DNA of 64,000 bases from contig JASANC010003433.1 in assembly GCA_030248135.1 (NCBI GenBank), positions 297,808-361,807 on the forward strand, given 5' to 3'. Source of the stretch: Theristus sp. LFF4_11 (taxonomy: Eukaryota > Nematoda > Chromadorea > Monhysterida > Xyalidae). Below are positions 12,301 to 22,984 of the stretch, piece by piece. A program made the translations under genes and the position numbers. The notes beneath the pieces were generated by a model that was given only the letters and a program-made list of their open reading frames with translations, was not told where the DNA came from and made no database searches. Every line of letters begins with the position of its first letter. Position 1 is the stretch's first letter.

Positions 12301-15300
12301 CGAACGGCGACGACAGAACTGAGAAGGCAGGCTTCGGCAAAATCGACCAGCTCTGATGGCTGCTTGGGTAACGTTTTTTTGAACATACAGGAGCTAAATT
12401 TCGTCACCGCCCTAACAATCCATTCAGTACTGATGCCAGATTCGAATTGTTAATCACAAGGAGGAACATGAAAAGCAAGCTATCCAAGCTGGGAAAGAAC
12501 GGACAGTCGCACTAAAAATCCTAGACAATCAGGTGATTTGTTAATTTAGAATTTAACTCGCTGATTAGTCAAATCGGTCCAATTATCATGCAGAATTCCA
12601 AAGCACAAATTACAGTTTCACTGTGATTTCAGACGGAACCAAGTCGGCCATCGATGGTTCGTTTTCTAAAGCCGACTCATCGACACAGCACGGCTCGCCG
12701 GACGTCACCGATTTCACATTCATCAAAGACGCGATCGAGGAATTGTTGCGAGCTCGCAAAGTGCTGAGCTCGTCCTACGCGTATGGCTACTTTCTGAAAG
12801 ACTGCGGCTATAATAAGACGATCTTTGAGTATTTACAGGTGTGAATCGGAGTTGTTTTTTGTTCGAATCGATAAGGCTTTTTTCTTTTGATTCGATCCAC
12901 AGTGATTCTTCAGTGCAGTTGCAATGCATTCGATGCTCTGATATAGGGGTGGGTCGGTATAAAAAACGGTTTTTTTCGGTATAAAAAACGGTATAAAAAA
13001 CGGTTTTTTATACCAGCGCCAAAAAATGGGCAAAATAAATTACCGATATTTTACCGCGTAAATTTTGGTTTTTTTTCGGTTTTTTATACCGCCGAAGGAC
13101 CCAAATTTCAATTTTTGAAATCACTCAAAATGCACTGTATTCCGCATATCCATTTCAATTTTCATTTTCGCCACTTCATAACTTGATGTTCCGGAGAACA
13201 CAATTCACGCTCTTGGTATAAATAAAGCACCCTGAGACCCGTGTCAAGTGTTGCTGGCAACAGCACGGAATCGTTGCTGTCAAACTGCGACAGCACGGAT
13301 TCGCAGTCCCCGTCGGCAGCGTCAGCTGCTGCCACTGAGAACATTGCTGCGCTTGCATCGGCAAATTGTGTGGACAGCTCTGATGACTACTTCACTGATG
13401 ATGATGGTGACGGCTGCATTGATGATACTCATGATGATGATGATGAATAGACAAAAATCGGGTGAATGGCTAATATTTATTCAGTAAAACTTCCTGAAAT
13501 TTTGTGTCTTTGAACTCGGAAATTGCTCAAAGTTTTGTTGGTGATGTCGCCGTGCTGTTGTACTGGTGATAGTGACCCGAATCTCCATCTTATTTTTTTG
13601 CTCTTTCAATTTTGTTCTTGGTTCACTTCTTTCGTCTGTGCGGGTTCGTGATTCTTTTTGTCTTTCGGTGATCTTTTATTTAGAAACGCGGTGAAATTGT
13701 TGTGCAGTTACATATCTCTCGATCGTGTCAGTTCAATTGATTTGCATGTATCACATTCCTTGCTGTTGCACATGTCAATCTGTCTTGCGTTAGCTTTTTT
13801 TGTTTTAAACTCGCATCTGATAATTTTTCTGATGCTGCATTCTCTCTAAGCGCCACCGATTCAAATAAAATCAAGATTGGAATACGTTTCCATTGAAACA
13901 CATACAGTTTCTGGCTAGAATTGTGGTCTTTTACTCATTATTCAGCGGTTTGCGTAAAATCAGAGTACCAGAAATTGTCGCAATCACAAGATTTTTCAAA
14001 TACTGGGTCGGTAAAAAAACCGGGTATAAAGAACCGGACGCGGTATAAAAAACCGTTTTATATACATGGATTTGAAAAAAACCGTTTTTTACCACCCCTA
14101 CTCTGATACAAATTTGTATCTTTTGCTTCCCAGAATTCCTGGTCCTGCGTTTCTTGTCAGCTCGTTGATTAGCTGCGTTTGAATCCGAGCTGACTGATTG
14201 ATTGATTGGTCGTTCCATCGTCGGCAATCAGCTGATTGGTTGGTGATGACGTGGCGCGTTCTTTCTGCGCAGGAGAGACTCCACAGCAATGCATGCATCA
14301 CTTATTACCAACCAATCAGCGGATTGCCTATAATTTAGAGTGATCTACGTACATGTCAATTAATTATTTTCAGTTTTTTGGACTTCCTTGTTAGGTGTAA
14401 GTACAGGCTATGTTCTCTAGTTTCACGTTCAATGTTTTTATTACAATTTCAGAACGAGCTAGAAGTGAGCGTTGAAACATTATCCGGCCTGGTGGGGCGT
14501 TCCTATCTTCGGGGTAGCCGAAAACGAATTTCGTTGACAACCCAGCTGGTCGCCAACAGGCGTCAGGTAGCTTGTTGTTTTGGGTTCGCAAGCAACACAA
14601 GTGTACTGTGCTCTGTTTCCATCCATTCATCCATTTTATTTCGCGAAAAAGCAGGAAAGCTCTGTTTGGGGTTGACATTAAAAACCGGTTTTATTTCTGT
14701 TTTTTCTTTAAAATTTTTTTTAAGTTTTGGATCTTCAAAACTATTGGGTGACTGATATCGCAAAATTACATGTTGCAAAACTGTAAAAAGGGAATTTGGG
14801 AAATATCAGATTTTCATTATTTGCGCCTTCCAGTACCAGTTTCGACCGTATTTGTGATTTTTAATAGGAGGGGACCAACTTCTGGAAGCTTTTGGGTTCT
14901 GGGAAAAGTGGGAAATAAAACGGTTTGAAAACGAGAATAAAACCGGTTTTTTACCAACCCAACTCTGTTATAAGGTGGTGATGTTAAAATCGTGTCTGCG
15001 TATGGGTGCCGGTGGTTCACCCGGAGTTTTCGACAGACATAGCTCATAGATTGTTCTTCCGTTGCCATGCTCTGCATGCGAGTCGACGATGCCGGATTAC
15101 ACCGTATGAATCCGATGCCTATGCAACGTTTACCAATTTTGTTTTGATGAAAATTCTTTTTTACCGCATCTCCAGGGTTTCCTCGTCTGCATCTGTCGTG
15201 GTCTCGTGCCGCCCGAGACGCCGCCGGCGTTGCGAAAGTCGAAATACGGCCGTCGGCATTTGCCCGCGATTCTCGGCCTCGACAAAGATGACGTGAGTGA

Positions 15301-18300
15301 CGCGTGTCCCGTTTGTGATGCGCGTGCGCTTGGTGACAGTCGTGCGTGCAGTTGCCTTGTGTCGCACAGCTTTTCGGTTGCCAGCCAATCTGGGGCCAGT
15401 TTGAATTGGCTAGCCATACTGAGCCCATGAAACCCGACCCGACTGCGCCTGCGCAATGATCCCAGAAAACAGCAGAATTATTGTTGTTTTGGTGCGTGTT
15501 TGAGACGAAAAAGGGTTGCAAACAGCCTAATCGCTCGCACTTACCTCCTCCGTTGGCGGTCACAATCACGATTCCATCCTCCGCATCTTCGTGCTCGCAC
15601 AACAAACTCCGTGTAAAGTTGAACAGAACGTCATAACCGCAGAACGCGCTGATTGGTCGCCGCCACACGAGGCGCGACGTCGACCAATCAATCGGCATGC
15701 CGTATAAGTTCGCAAAAAAAAAACAGCCGATCAATGCGCATACAAGGCTTCATTATTGACCACGAAGAAGAAAAAAATTTAAGGAAAAAACCGGTTCTTT
15801 ATTTTTTTATAAAAAACTGAAAAAAACCGGTTTTAAAACGGAAAAGAAACCGTTTTTTTCCTGTGCCAACCCTATTCATTGTCCATTCGCAGGACGACTG
15901 GAGGAAGAGCGGTCTGCCATCAGTGGGCGACATCGACCCGGAGCGCCCGTGGGTGAAGGACAAACGCGGCCGCCACCACAATTTGCTGGCGTTGCTCGAC
16001 TGGCCGGACGAGGCAGACGTCGACGACGACGATCAACTGGACAGGTTCGTTCGGTCGCGGTTGGTTTTGGGTAATATCAATTTTGAAAGTTCTGCGACTG
16101 AATTCGTTTGCAGACGTGGAAAGAACACTAGTTTCAATCTTTATGTGGCAGTTCAAAGTCGTCTAAGTGACTCGGCCCTATGTAGGGGATTCGGATCACT
16201 TTACCAATTTTGACCCATGAAACTGTTTAGCTATCTATGCGCGCATTGAGTTGCAGGACCAAAATAAAAAATAATAAAGTGTCTCGTGCATGGATGAACG
16301 TGCACTACCCGGAGGTGGTGTTCCAATCTGATCTTTTGCACACATTCGCCGAAAAAGGAACACGACAACGTCTTTGTATTCTGTCTTTCCTATTCTTGCG
16401 AAGTACCCATATGGTAATTAGTAATTACCCTGCCCCGCCCGCCCTGACCCTGAAAGTCGTGTAATCTAAAGCAGCCATCTTGCCAGGGCCGACATTGTCC
16501 GTGACGCCAGCGTCGGTGTGTCGACGTCGTCCATTGGCGACAGCGACGACGATGACGATTCAGCGTTCCGCCAATCGCGCTCCGCGAAACACCGCACCAT
16601 CTCAGCGGTGGACTCGAGGGGTGCGTTGTTGTTTCTGTCGTTTGCCGACTTGCCGGCCAATTTCCGTTATCGTTGTACGTACAGTACAAGTCTATAGCAT
16701 ATGCAACTAGCTGATTGGTTGATGCATGCATTCTGTCCATGAATGGCAGTGGAGACGGAGTTTGGTTTGCATAGAAGCCGTGCATCACGTGACCACCAAC
16801 CAATCACCTAGTTGCATATGTTATAGAATTAGACTGTAGTTTCTGTTATGGGGTAGCGTAGTACTACCCACTCGAGACGTGTCTGGTAAAAAAAGACGCG
16901 AGGGTGACATGTACACGTCTGTCGGTGTACACACGTACACGGTGTCGCGTCTGTAGCGCAAGTGTAGGACTTCTGTCTACCGTTCTGTGGGTGGAAAGTT
17001 CGAACCCCGTTGTGGACAAGACACACAATGGAGAAACTAAAGTGACCATGAAAAATAACATCTAATGGTCTACTCCCTCCAGAGCCGAGGGTAAATTGAG
17101 CTCGGGACAGAAATGCCCGTTTCCACCGGAGTTTGGTACGTTATGGTTTCCGGAACCGATGCGCGAATAATGAATAATTAATTTTAAAAACATTGATTTT
17201 ACTCTACAAGCCGAACTCACCGTTGCAGTGGTGTGCGCGCGCACCGGCTGCTCGCGTCTGCGCGCACGCAATCCGCGCACCGGCCTGCTGCACGAGCACT
17301 GCAGTCTGAAGTGTCGCCACGCACAGTCGGACGCCGAGCGCAGCGCCGACTACGAACAACGACAGTACAACCTCGATCTGATGATCGCGTTGCAACGCTC
17401 ACGGCTGCAGCTGCTGCGCGACCTGAAGATGCTCGCGAACGACAGCGATGATGAGGAGGAGGAGGAGGCGTTTGCGGCGGCCGGCGTCGCCGTCGGATCG
17501 ATCACGCCCGATCAACCGTCGACGTCGCGGTTGGCGCTGTTTTTCGGTGGTTTTTTGGCAATAGAAGGGGCATTGAATTGATGAGAGGGAATTGATTGGT
17601 CCGCCGTTGTGCAGTTCCCGAACGGAAACTGGGTCCCGCGCAATCCGGTACGAGGTGTTACTATGATGGGTCTCGACGCGATCTTATGCCATGCTGTGTT
17701 GATCGAAACAAGAACAGTCCAGCACCGTTTGAATGCGGTACGCTGATTGGCTGCACCATGGAGCGCGAGCAACAGCTGAAAGTGGTGAAACGCAGCTGTG
17801 GCAAATGTTAACTGATCCGTGCTTTTCAAATCATAAAATAGGAAAAAATCTCCACAAGAACATCCAAAAGATTAAATCGGTAACGGTATAGTATTTTGTC
17901 CGTACGCACAGACGTCGCTCGAAATCGCGTGCGCAAACTAATTAATCCTGTCCGTAATGCATTCAGACAGCACACACACACGACACGATTTCTAAATCAC
18001 GTGGCCATTGTGTAAGTGTCGTGTCCGTGCGTTCGCACAAAAAGCTAATTCCGACGCCAAGCTTCTGTAAAAAAGGCGAGTCCTTGGTTGCAGATTCGAG
18101 ATGCCACCGTGGCTGCGTCCGTCGACTGCTCCGGCCAATCCAGTCGGCTGCACACCACACACTCCACCAGTCGCAGTCTCGCAACAACAACAACAACAAA
18201 CACAACAACACCAGTCCACCATTCTACCAGCATCAAAGCGTTCCTCGGCCGCGTTGGTCAACCTGCGCGATGTCGACTTCGATCTCGACCTCCAGCTGGC

Positions 18301-19309
18301 CATTGAGCGCTCCATGCTGGATGTCGGCAAGGCGGTGGCCGCAACGGAGTCTGATCGGCGTACTGGCGGCGACGTGGTGGGGGTGAGTTGGTGGGCTTGT
18401 GGGATTTATATGTGAGCAGGTCTTGAGTTCAGTTTGCCGATTTTGGCTGCTTTTGATGCTGGTAGTTGTGATTGCGAGGAGCTAAAGGCCCGTTCATACT
18501 GTCGTATGCGTATACGGCACGGCACGTCACGTCAGGTTCAGTGTTTTAGCATACTACCGTTCATACAGACGTATGTATGTACGGCATGGCACAGCACGTT
18601 CGGTCATGTGTTATAGCATATTACCGTTCATGGAGACGTGTTTTTGACGTACGTCGACGTACGTCAGCGGTCAGCATACATCAGTATGAACGAGCCTTTG
18701 CTGTTCGAAATTGTAAATTCTAAGTGACACTTCACCTTGCCGTGAATTGACACGAACGATACGGTTCATCATCGTGCATGCTTGCGTGTCACACGATCAC
18801 GTGACCCCGCACAGCAGCACATCAGCAACACCATCAACCGCCCCGTCGTCAACCATCTACAGGCCATCAACCCCTCTGGCGCACCGCCGGAGCGCTCGTG
18901 CGAACAGGCGCAGGCGGTCTGCCGGATGCTGATGACGGCCATCGCCGACAAGCAGACGAGCAAAACCACACAAGATCAGAAGCACAATCTGTTGAGTGCG
19001 CCCGGTGGACGGTCGAGCGGCGGTGAGCGGACCGGCGCTGTGGAGGCGCGCGCGACCGGCGCTGCTAGCGCAACGAACGAAACGGTGCTGGATGCGACGA
19101 CGACGGACAAGACCGCCGGCAAGCTGCTGCTGCGTACGTTCAGTGATCGCGCGTCGAAGAAGAAACTCGAAGCGCAGCGCGAGAGACAGCGACTGGTGGA
19201 CGAACAACAGCAACTGGTCGAAGAGCAACAGCAACAGCAAAGTGGTCGAGTGAAGGATGTCGAGTCGGCGCAGAAGCCTCCGGACAGCGAAGGCGCCGAG
19301 AAACTTTGA
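6380..19309 (+). CDS. ANKIB1: ANKIB1-type RBR E3 ubiquitin-protein ligase
   Basis: Ankyrin-repeat and IBR protein of the Ariadne-like RBR ligase class, which passes ubiquitin from an E2 to a RING2 cysteine and then to substrate. Exons: 6380-6567, 6849-6927, 7097-7273, 7595-7651, 7752-7880, 8209-8259, 8528-8645, 9003-9280, 9864-9958, 10207-10351, 10580-10758, 11115-11203, 11521-11786, 12006-12092, 12250-12367, 12633-12838, 14453-14566, 15176-15292, 15893-16044, 16487-16620, 17229-17529, 18094-18382, 18815-19309. They sum to 1288 codons. The start MGGSAGKLRKQL aligns with the family's MG start. Ankyrin repeats (NTPLHYAAKH, NTALHYAASSG) come first, then the ETSDMLQVPLFTAEALL block, RING1 (CEIC to CNHRFCRPC), IBR (WCPHPGC, YCPSGHCFCW) and RING2 (CPKCKSPIQKNEGCNHMKC, with the catalytic Cys in GCNHM). 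A ubiquitin-interacting motif (DLQLAIERSM) follows. The C-terminus is Gln-rich and coiled. It is longer than the human protein (about 1089 aa), mainly in the C-terminal half. Confidence 0.93.
8336..8500 (-). mobile_element. tRNA-derived SINE, copy 1
   Basis: Read on the minus strand this matches 49884-50050: a tRNA-like head with a B-box-like ggggatcgagcccc, then ggcacttaatgacagagaaa, actcgatgg and gacggcgttctgtac. It lies in the ANKIB1 intron between 8259 and 8528. The A-box region is degraded in this copy. Confidence 0.7.
8838..8983. mobile_element. Palindromic CAGTCGA MITE (family A), copy 1
   Basis: Inverted arms tagctgattggttggc and caaccaatcagcgaattg enclose gccacgtgatgcatgc and its complement. 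It ends about 20 bp before the acceptor of the ANKIB1 exon at 9003. Confidence 0.75.
9572..9836 (-). mobile_element. 265-bp TA-flanked MITE (family B)
   Basis: Ends CGGAATGACC and GGCCATACTG, flanked by TA. It lies immediately upstream of the ANKIB1 exon encoding RING1, with its right edge 27 bp from the first exon base at 9864, so the polypyrimidine tract begins right at the edge of the MITE. Confidence 0.85.
12944..14100. mobile_element. Non-autonomous hAT-type element, 1157 bp
   Basis: A perfect 8-bp duplication CTCTGATA flanks it (12936-12943 and 14101-14108). The termini are TAGGGGTGG and CCACCCCTA, and just inside are A/T-rich repeats around aaaacggttttt. A short acidic reading frame (about 13231-13450, ending in an Asp-rich tail) lies inside. 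It has no transposase motif. The element sits in the ANKIB1 intron between 12838 and 14453. Confidence 0.88.
14222..14345. mobile_element. Palindromic MITE (family A), copy 2
   Basis: Arms aatcagctgattggttggtg and accaaccaatcagcggattg surround atgcatgcatcac. The copy is shortened and lacks clear CAGTCGA termini. Confidence 0.7.
14667..14961. mobile_element. Short hAT-type MITE, 295 bp
   Basis: Ends TGGGGTTGACATT and TTACCAACCCA, flanked by GCTCTGTT and ACTCTGTT (7 of 8 match). Both ends carry the aaaaccggtttt motif. Isolated ends of the same family occur at about 10806-10830 and 15786-15874. Confidence 0.65.
16088..16290 (-). repeat. 200-bp dispersed repeat (family D), copy 1
   Basis: Shares ttctgcgactgaat, tagtttcaatctttatg, ggattcggatcactttaccaa and atgcgcgcattgag with copies at 32111 (same orientation), 21958, 22381 and 23690 (opposite orientation). 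It lies in an ANKIB1 intron, starting 43 bp after the donor at 16044. Confidence 0.75.
16682..16836. mobile_element. Palindromic MITE (family A), copy 3
   Basis: Ends CAGTACAAGTCTAT and ATTAGACTG with TA on both sides. Arms gcatatgcaactagctgatt and aatcacctagttgcatatg enclose tgcatcacgtgaccacc. It lies in an ANKIB1 intron. Confidence 0.8.
18486..18704. repeat. Foldback of the AAGGCCCGTTCATAC family
   Basis: Begins aaaggcccgttcatac and ends gtatgaacgagccttt. Between them are two tandem taccgttcat-agacgt units and CG-rich palindromes (cgtacgtcgacgtacg). Related foldbacks are at 22570-22700 and 53087-53192, with single ends near 8775 and 22140. It lies in an ANKIB1 intron. Confidence 0.7.
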
Positions 19310-22300
19310 TGACGAATGGCTGGAAATGGATACAAATGCCGGAATTCGCCAATCAGCGCATCGTTTTTTTTGGCTTGTTGGTCTGATTTTGTGGTTCTTA
19401 TCGTTTATCTACTACGTTCGTGTGTGCTTTTTTTGTCATGTGTGTCTTTCCGGCTCTCAAACGTAATTGAGCAATTTTAAACAACGTCATTAAAAACATG
19501 TTCTGCGTTTGTAGATCGAACATTGTGTGAGAACTTCAAAAGTTTTATTTTGTTGTTGCTGCGGTTCGCTTCATTTTTGTCGTTTGTTTTCACGTTGTTC
19601 ATTGAGTGTAAAGAAAATACTGTAGATAATTTTCACTGTCGGCTGATTAGAACGTTTCAGACAGACAATCAGATTCATTCTCTCGGGTTTTAAAAAAGAC
19701 AAACGTTATTTAACGTATGAAATTGTGCGGGGTATCCGTTGATTTTGCTTTACCATTCAAATTGCTTTATTGTTATTTTAGTGGCGGACAGTGGGTGAAA
19801 ATGAACGTTCAAGTCTGTAAAAAGACAGTTTAGATTCGTTGCATTCTTGGAGTTTATAAGTTGAACATTGAGGTTGTCATTTGGTGTGCAGTGCAGTGTT
19901 TTTTGTGAGCTTACTTTGGTAGTTATGTCTTTGTGTCTGTTTCTCGACTGGATTTTTTTACCAAGACTGTATATAGAAACTGCTAGAAAAATAATCAACC
20001 GGTATTTTTTGCTTTGAAAACTTCATTTTTGCTAACAGACTGCTCTTTTACCACCATTGTGATTTCATCATTTTCCGTCTCAATATATCTCAAGTTGCTT
20101 TGCTTCATCATTCTTGTTCTAGTTCTGTCTGTTTTTTTTAATTTGTCTTTGTGATGTCTCTCTCTGTGTTGTTTGTTTATTTTTGTAATTTGTTGAATTT
20201 GTTCTTGTGTGTCTTTGTCTTGCCTTGCCGCCTGTGGCAGTAAATCTTGTCTCGTTACTTTTATGTTTTTCTACGAATTTTGGATTTCAGCATTCTGCAG
20301 TTTCTATTAATTTGCTGAATTAATGAGTCGGTGTGTGCGTTTCCGTTTCTGTACTTTTTCAACACAGCCCGGGAACTTTCACACAACCCATGAGTACATA
20401 GCTTGTTCCTTGTTATATATTTTGGTCATATTTCTGAAACTGAAAATAATTGGAAATGTTTCTTCACAAAAACTCATTCCAGTGAAAATTTTGCAACCAC
20501 CGTATCACATTCACATTTTTTATATCTTTGTGCTTACTTTCTCAAAGGATAATAGCCAGGAGTTCTGCTTTGTGAATTGCGTCTGGTGAAGAAAGTCCAA
20601 TTGAAACTTCCCTCGCCACTCTGCCGACAATACCACCCCGTATCTGAAGTGCTAGTCTGATGACAGTGCACTCTGTTATAACAGGGTAATGTAACACCGC
20701 CACAAACGAACACACTTGCAGACATACGATATTTTGCAACAGTGCGCGTGTCACACTGCACTAAATCACCATTCTGCAAAATACAAGTCGATTCAATCAG
20801 ACTAATTATGTTTGTTTGAACCTGTCACTATTTGCACAGCAACAGACCATGCGAAACTTTGATAACTACAGTAAGAATTACGAATGCATGGAATACGCTA
20901 GTTTGTTTGTAGCAAACTGTTTTGCTTGCAAGTTGCAACTCCGAATCAGATCACGTTCTTTCTTCTTCCACGAGCTGTGTATTCTGCGAGAAAAGTGACA
21001 GGTTTACTCAAACATGCTGTACCACCAGCAAAATGTGTCTGTATGTGTGTGTTTGCAGTTTTTTCACGTTATGAATGATTGTTTGCTTGGTCAATTGACG
21101 GAACATTTTTTTGAGTTTTATGTTTTGGTAATGTTTTCATTCTGTTGTTGTAATTGTGTGATGTATGACATGAAATTATTTCAAATCTCATGAGAGGAGA
21201 GGTGAACTTGATTTATTGCTTAGTGCGTCGCCCGGGCTTTGACGCAGCACCTTTTAAGGCCGTAAGGCCGATTAAAGTCCTTATAGTCTCCGTCAAGGCG
21301 GGATCAGTCGCAGACTTAGGAACTTAGGAAAGAATCTCTTTCAAGAATGCCAAGCTGATTCCCAATCGTGTGTGCAAGGGAGAAAGGGTGAACAGAATAG
21401 GACAAGAATCAATTAGTTTAAAAACACGGCAAATTTGACACACAATTGAGTTTCGGGACCTCAGCGATCTCGCTCCTCCCACGACAGTTAGAAATGCTAA
21501 TAACAAAAAATTGATGGTCCTAAATGTACGCGACGTCAGTTGCTTTGTCCAGTCTTCAACGACTGCACATTGCGCCCATGCCTCCCGGTCAGGCACGACA
21601 TTACTGCCGTAATTCAGTTTGAAGCTGACGGTAATTACAATTACAATTTATTTGTGACTGAATACTGTGAATCATATAGTTATTGTTGGAACTTGGAGGG
21701 TGGTGTGTCTGCCTGGACTCTGGAATGTCGCCACCCACTTCGGTGTGTTGTGTGCGACTGCACCAATTTTTCACGTTCATTCTGCGTTGCAACAAGTCAC
21801 AAAAACGGCAAATCTGCCAGCATGTCACAGATTTGTTTCGAACAAATTTACGTGGCTTTGGCATCATTCGGAAAAGTGCGACGTCTTTTTTGAGTTGTCA
21901 CACATTTGTTGTGGTCTGACAGGCTCGTTCTGTAAGCCAACTAAAGCAGCTAAATTTGGTAATATCTTTTATTTTGGTCCCGCATCTCAATGCGCGCATA
22001 GATGGATGGGTAAGCAGTCTCATGCACGACGCGGGAATTCAAAATTGGCAAAAGGATCCGAGTCCCCTAAATAAGGCCGGGTCACTTTCAACGTTTTTTT
22101 AGCTGCATGGATTAGGTTTGCGGTGACGTTTGTTTTGGGAAGGCCCGTTTACGCCCGATTTCTGCAGACGTACGCCGACGTACAATATATTTGTTTAAAC
22201 CCTGTCACTTTTTTCCGTTGGACACGGACTCTGTATTACAGAACAGAGTATGCGAAACTTAATCCCATTTGTGGCTAAAGGCTAAATGCTTTCTTGTTTA

Positions 22301-22984
22301 GCACCGACCCCGGTTCTTACTTCTTTAGCAAGGTCAGTATTTTGCGAAAAAGGGTGACAGGTTTAAAAAAACATATTTATGATCTGTCACGAGACCAAAT
22401 GCGCACATAGATAAACATTTTCATGCATGACGCGGGAATTCGAAATTGGCAAAGTGATCCGAGTCACTTTGGCGATTTTGAATAGCCACATAAAGATTGA
22501 AACTATTTTCCTTTCTACAAGTCTGCACACGCATTCAGTCGCAGAACCTAAAAAATTGATAATCTGAGTATGAACGGTAGCATGCAATTAACACTCCGTG
22601 TTAATTAACACAATTAACAACAGCACGGAGTGTTAATTGCATACTACCGTTCATACCAGACGTATGCAGACGTCCGGTGTGAACGGTCCTCAGGTCTACC
22701 AATAAGTTTGGCTGTTTGCTGTTGAACGAACACGTCAGCATCGCACAAATGTGCTGGTGCCACAAAGACGTCAAAAGCGTTCGACCAGTAGTAGTCGCTG
22801 TGTAAACACCGTACCGTTAGCAATTTGAGTGAACCGTACCGAAATCGGACTGTTTTTTTTGCTTTCGTGGTCTGTTTTTACCATTTTTTATTGCAACCGC
22901 CCACCGCGCTTTTTTCGTCTCACATTTGGCCGTTTGCAAAATGCAAGCGAATGAATGAAACAATGACGTTTTCCAGGCTAAATC
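19310..22984. other. Intergenic, no gene seen; small foldback repeats
   Basis: No conserved coding sequence found. A related TIR pair brackets 20808-21016 and 22188-22378 (tttgaacctgtcac and gtgacaggtttact). A family B fragment lies at 21293-21465, family D copies at 21958-22100 and 22381-22556, and a foldback at 22570-22700 with an internal palindrome around attaacactccgtg. The first kilobase is T-rich and probably includes the ANKIB1 3' UTR. Confidence 0.55.

Noticed and set aside
12440..12532. Exon-like 93-bp stretch (Lys/Glu-rich, ccag before, gtgatt after) in ANKIB1
   Set aside because: It is open only in phase 0, while the flanking exons join in phase 1; in that phase it has an immediate stop. 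It could be a poison exon but I have no evidence for its use.
13231..13450. Acidic Ser/Asp-rich frame considered as an alternative last exon of ANKIB1
   Set aside because: It lies wholly inside the 1157-bp hAT-type element bounded by an exact 8-bp duplication, has no convincing acceptor, and a stop lies just upstream.
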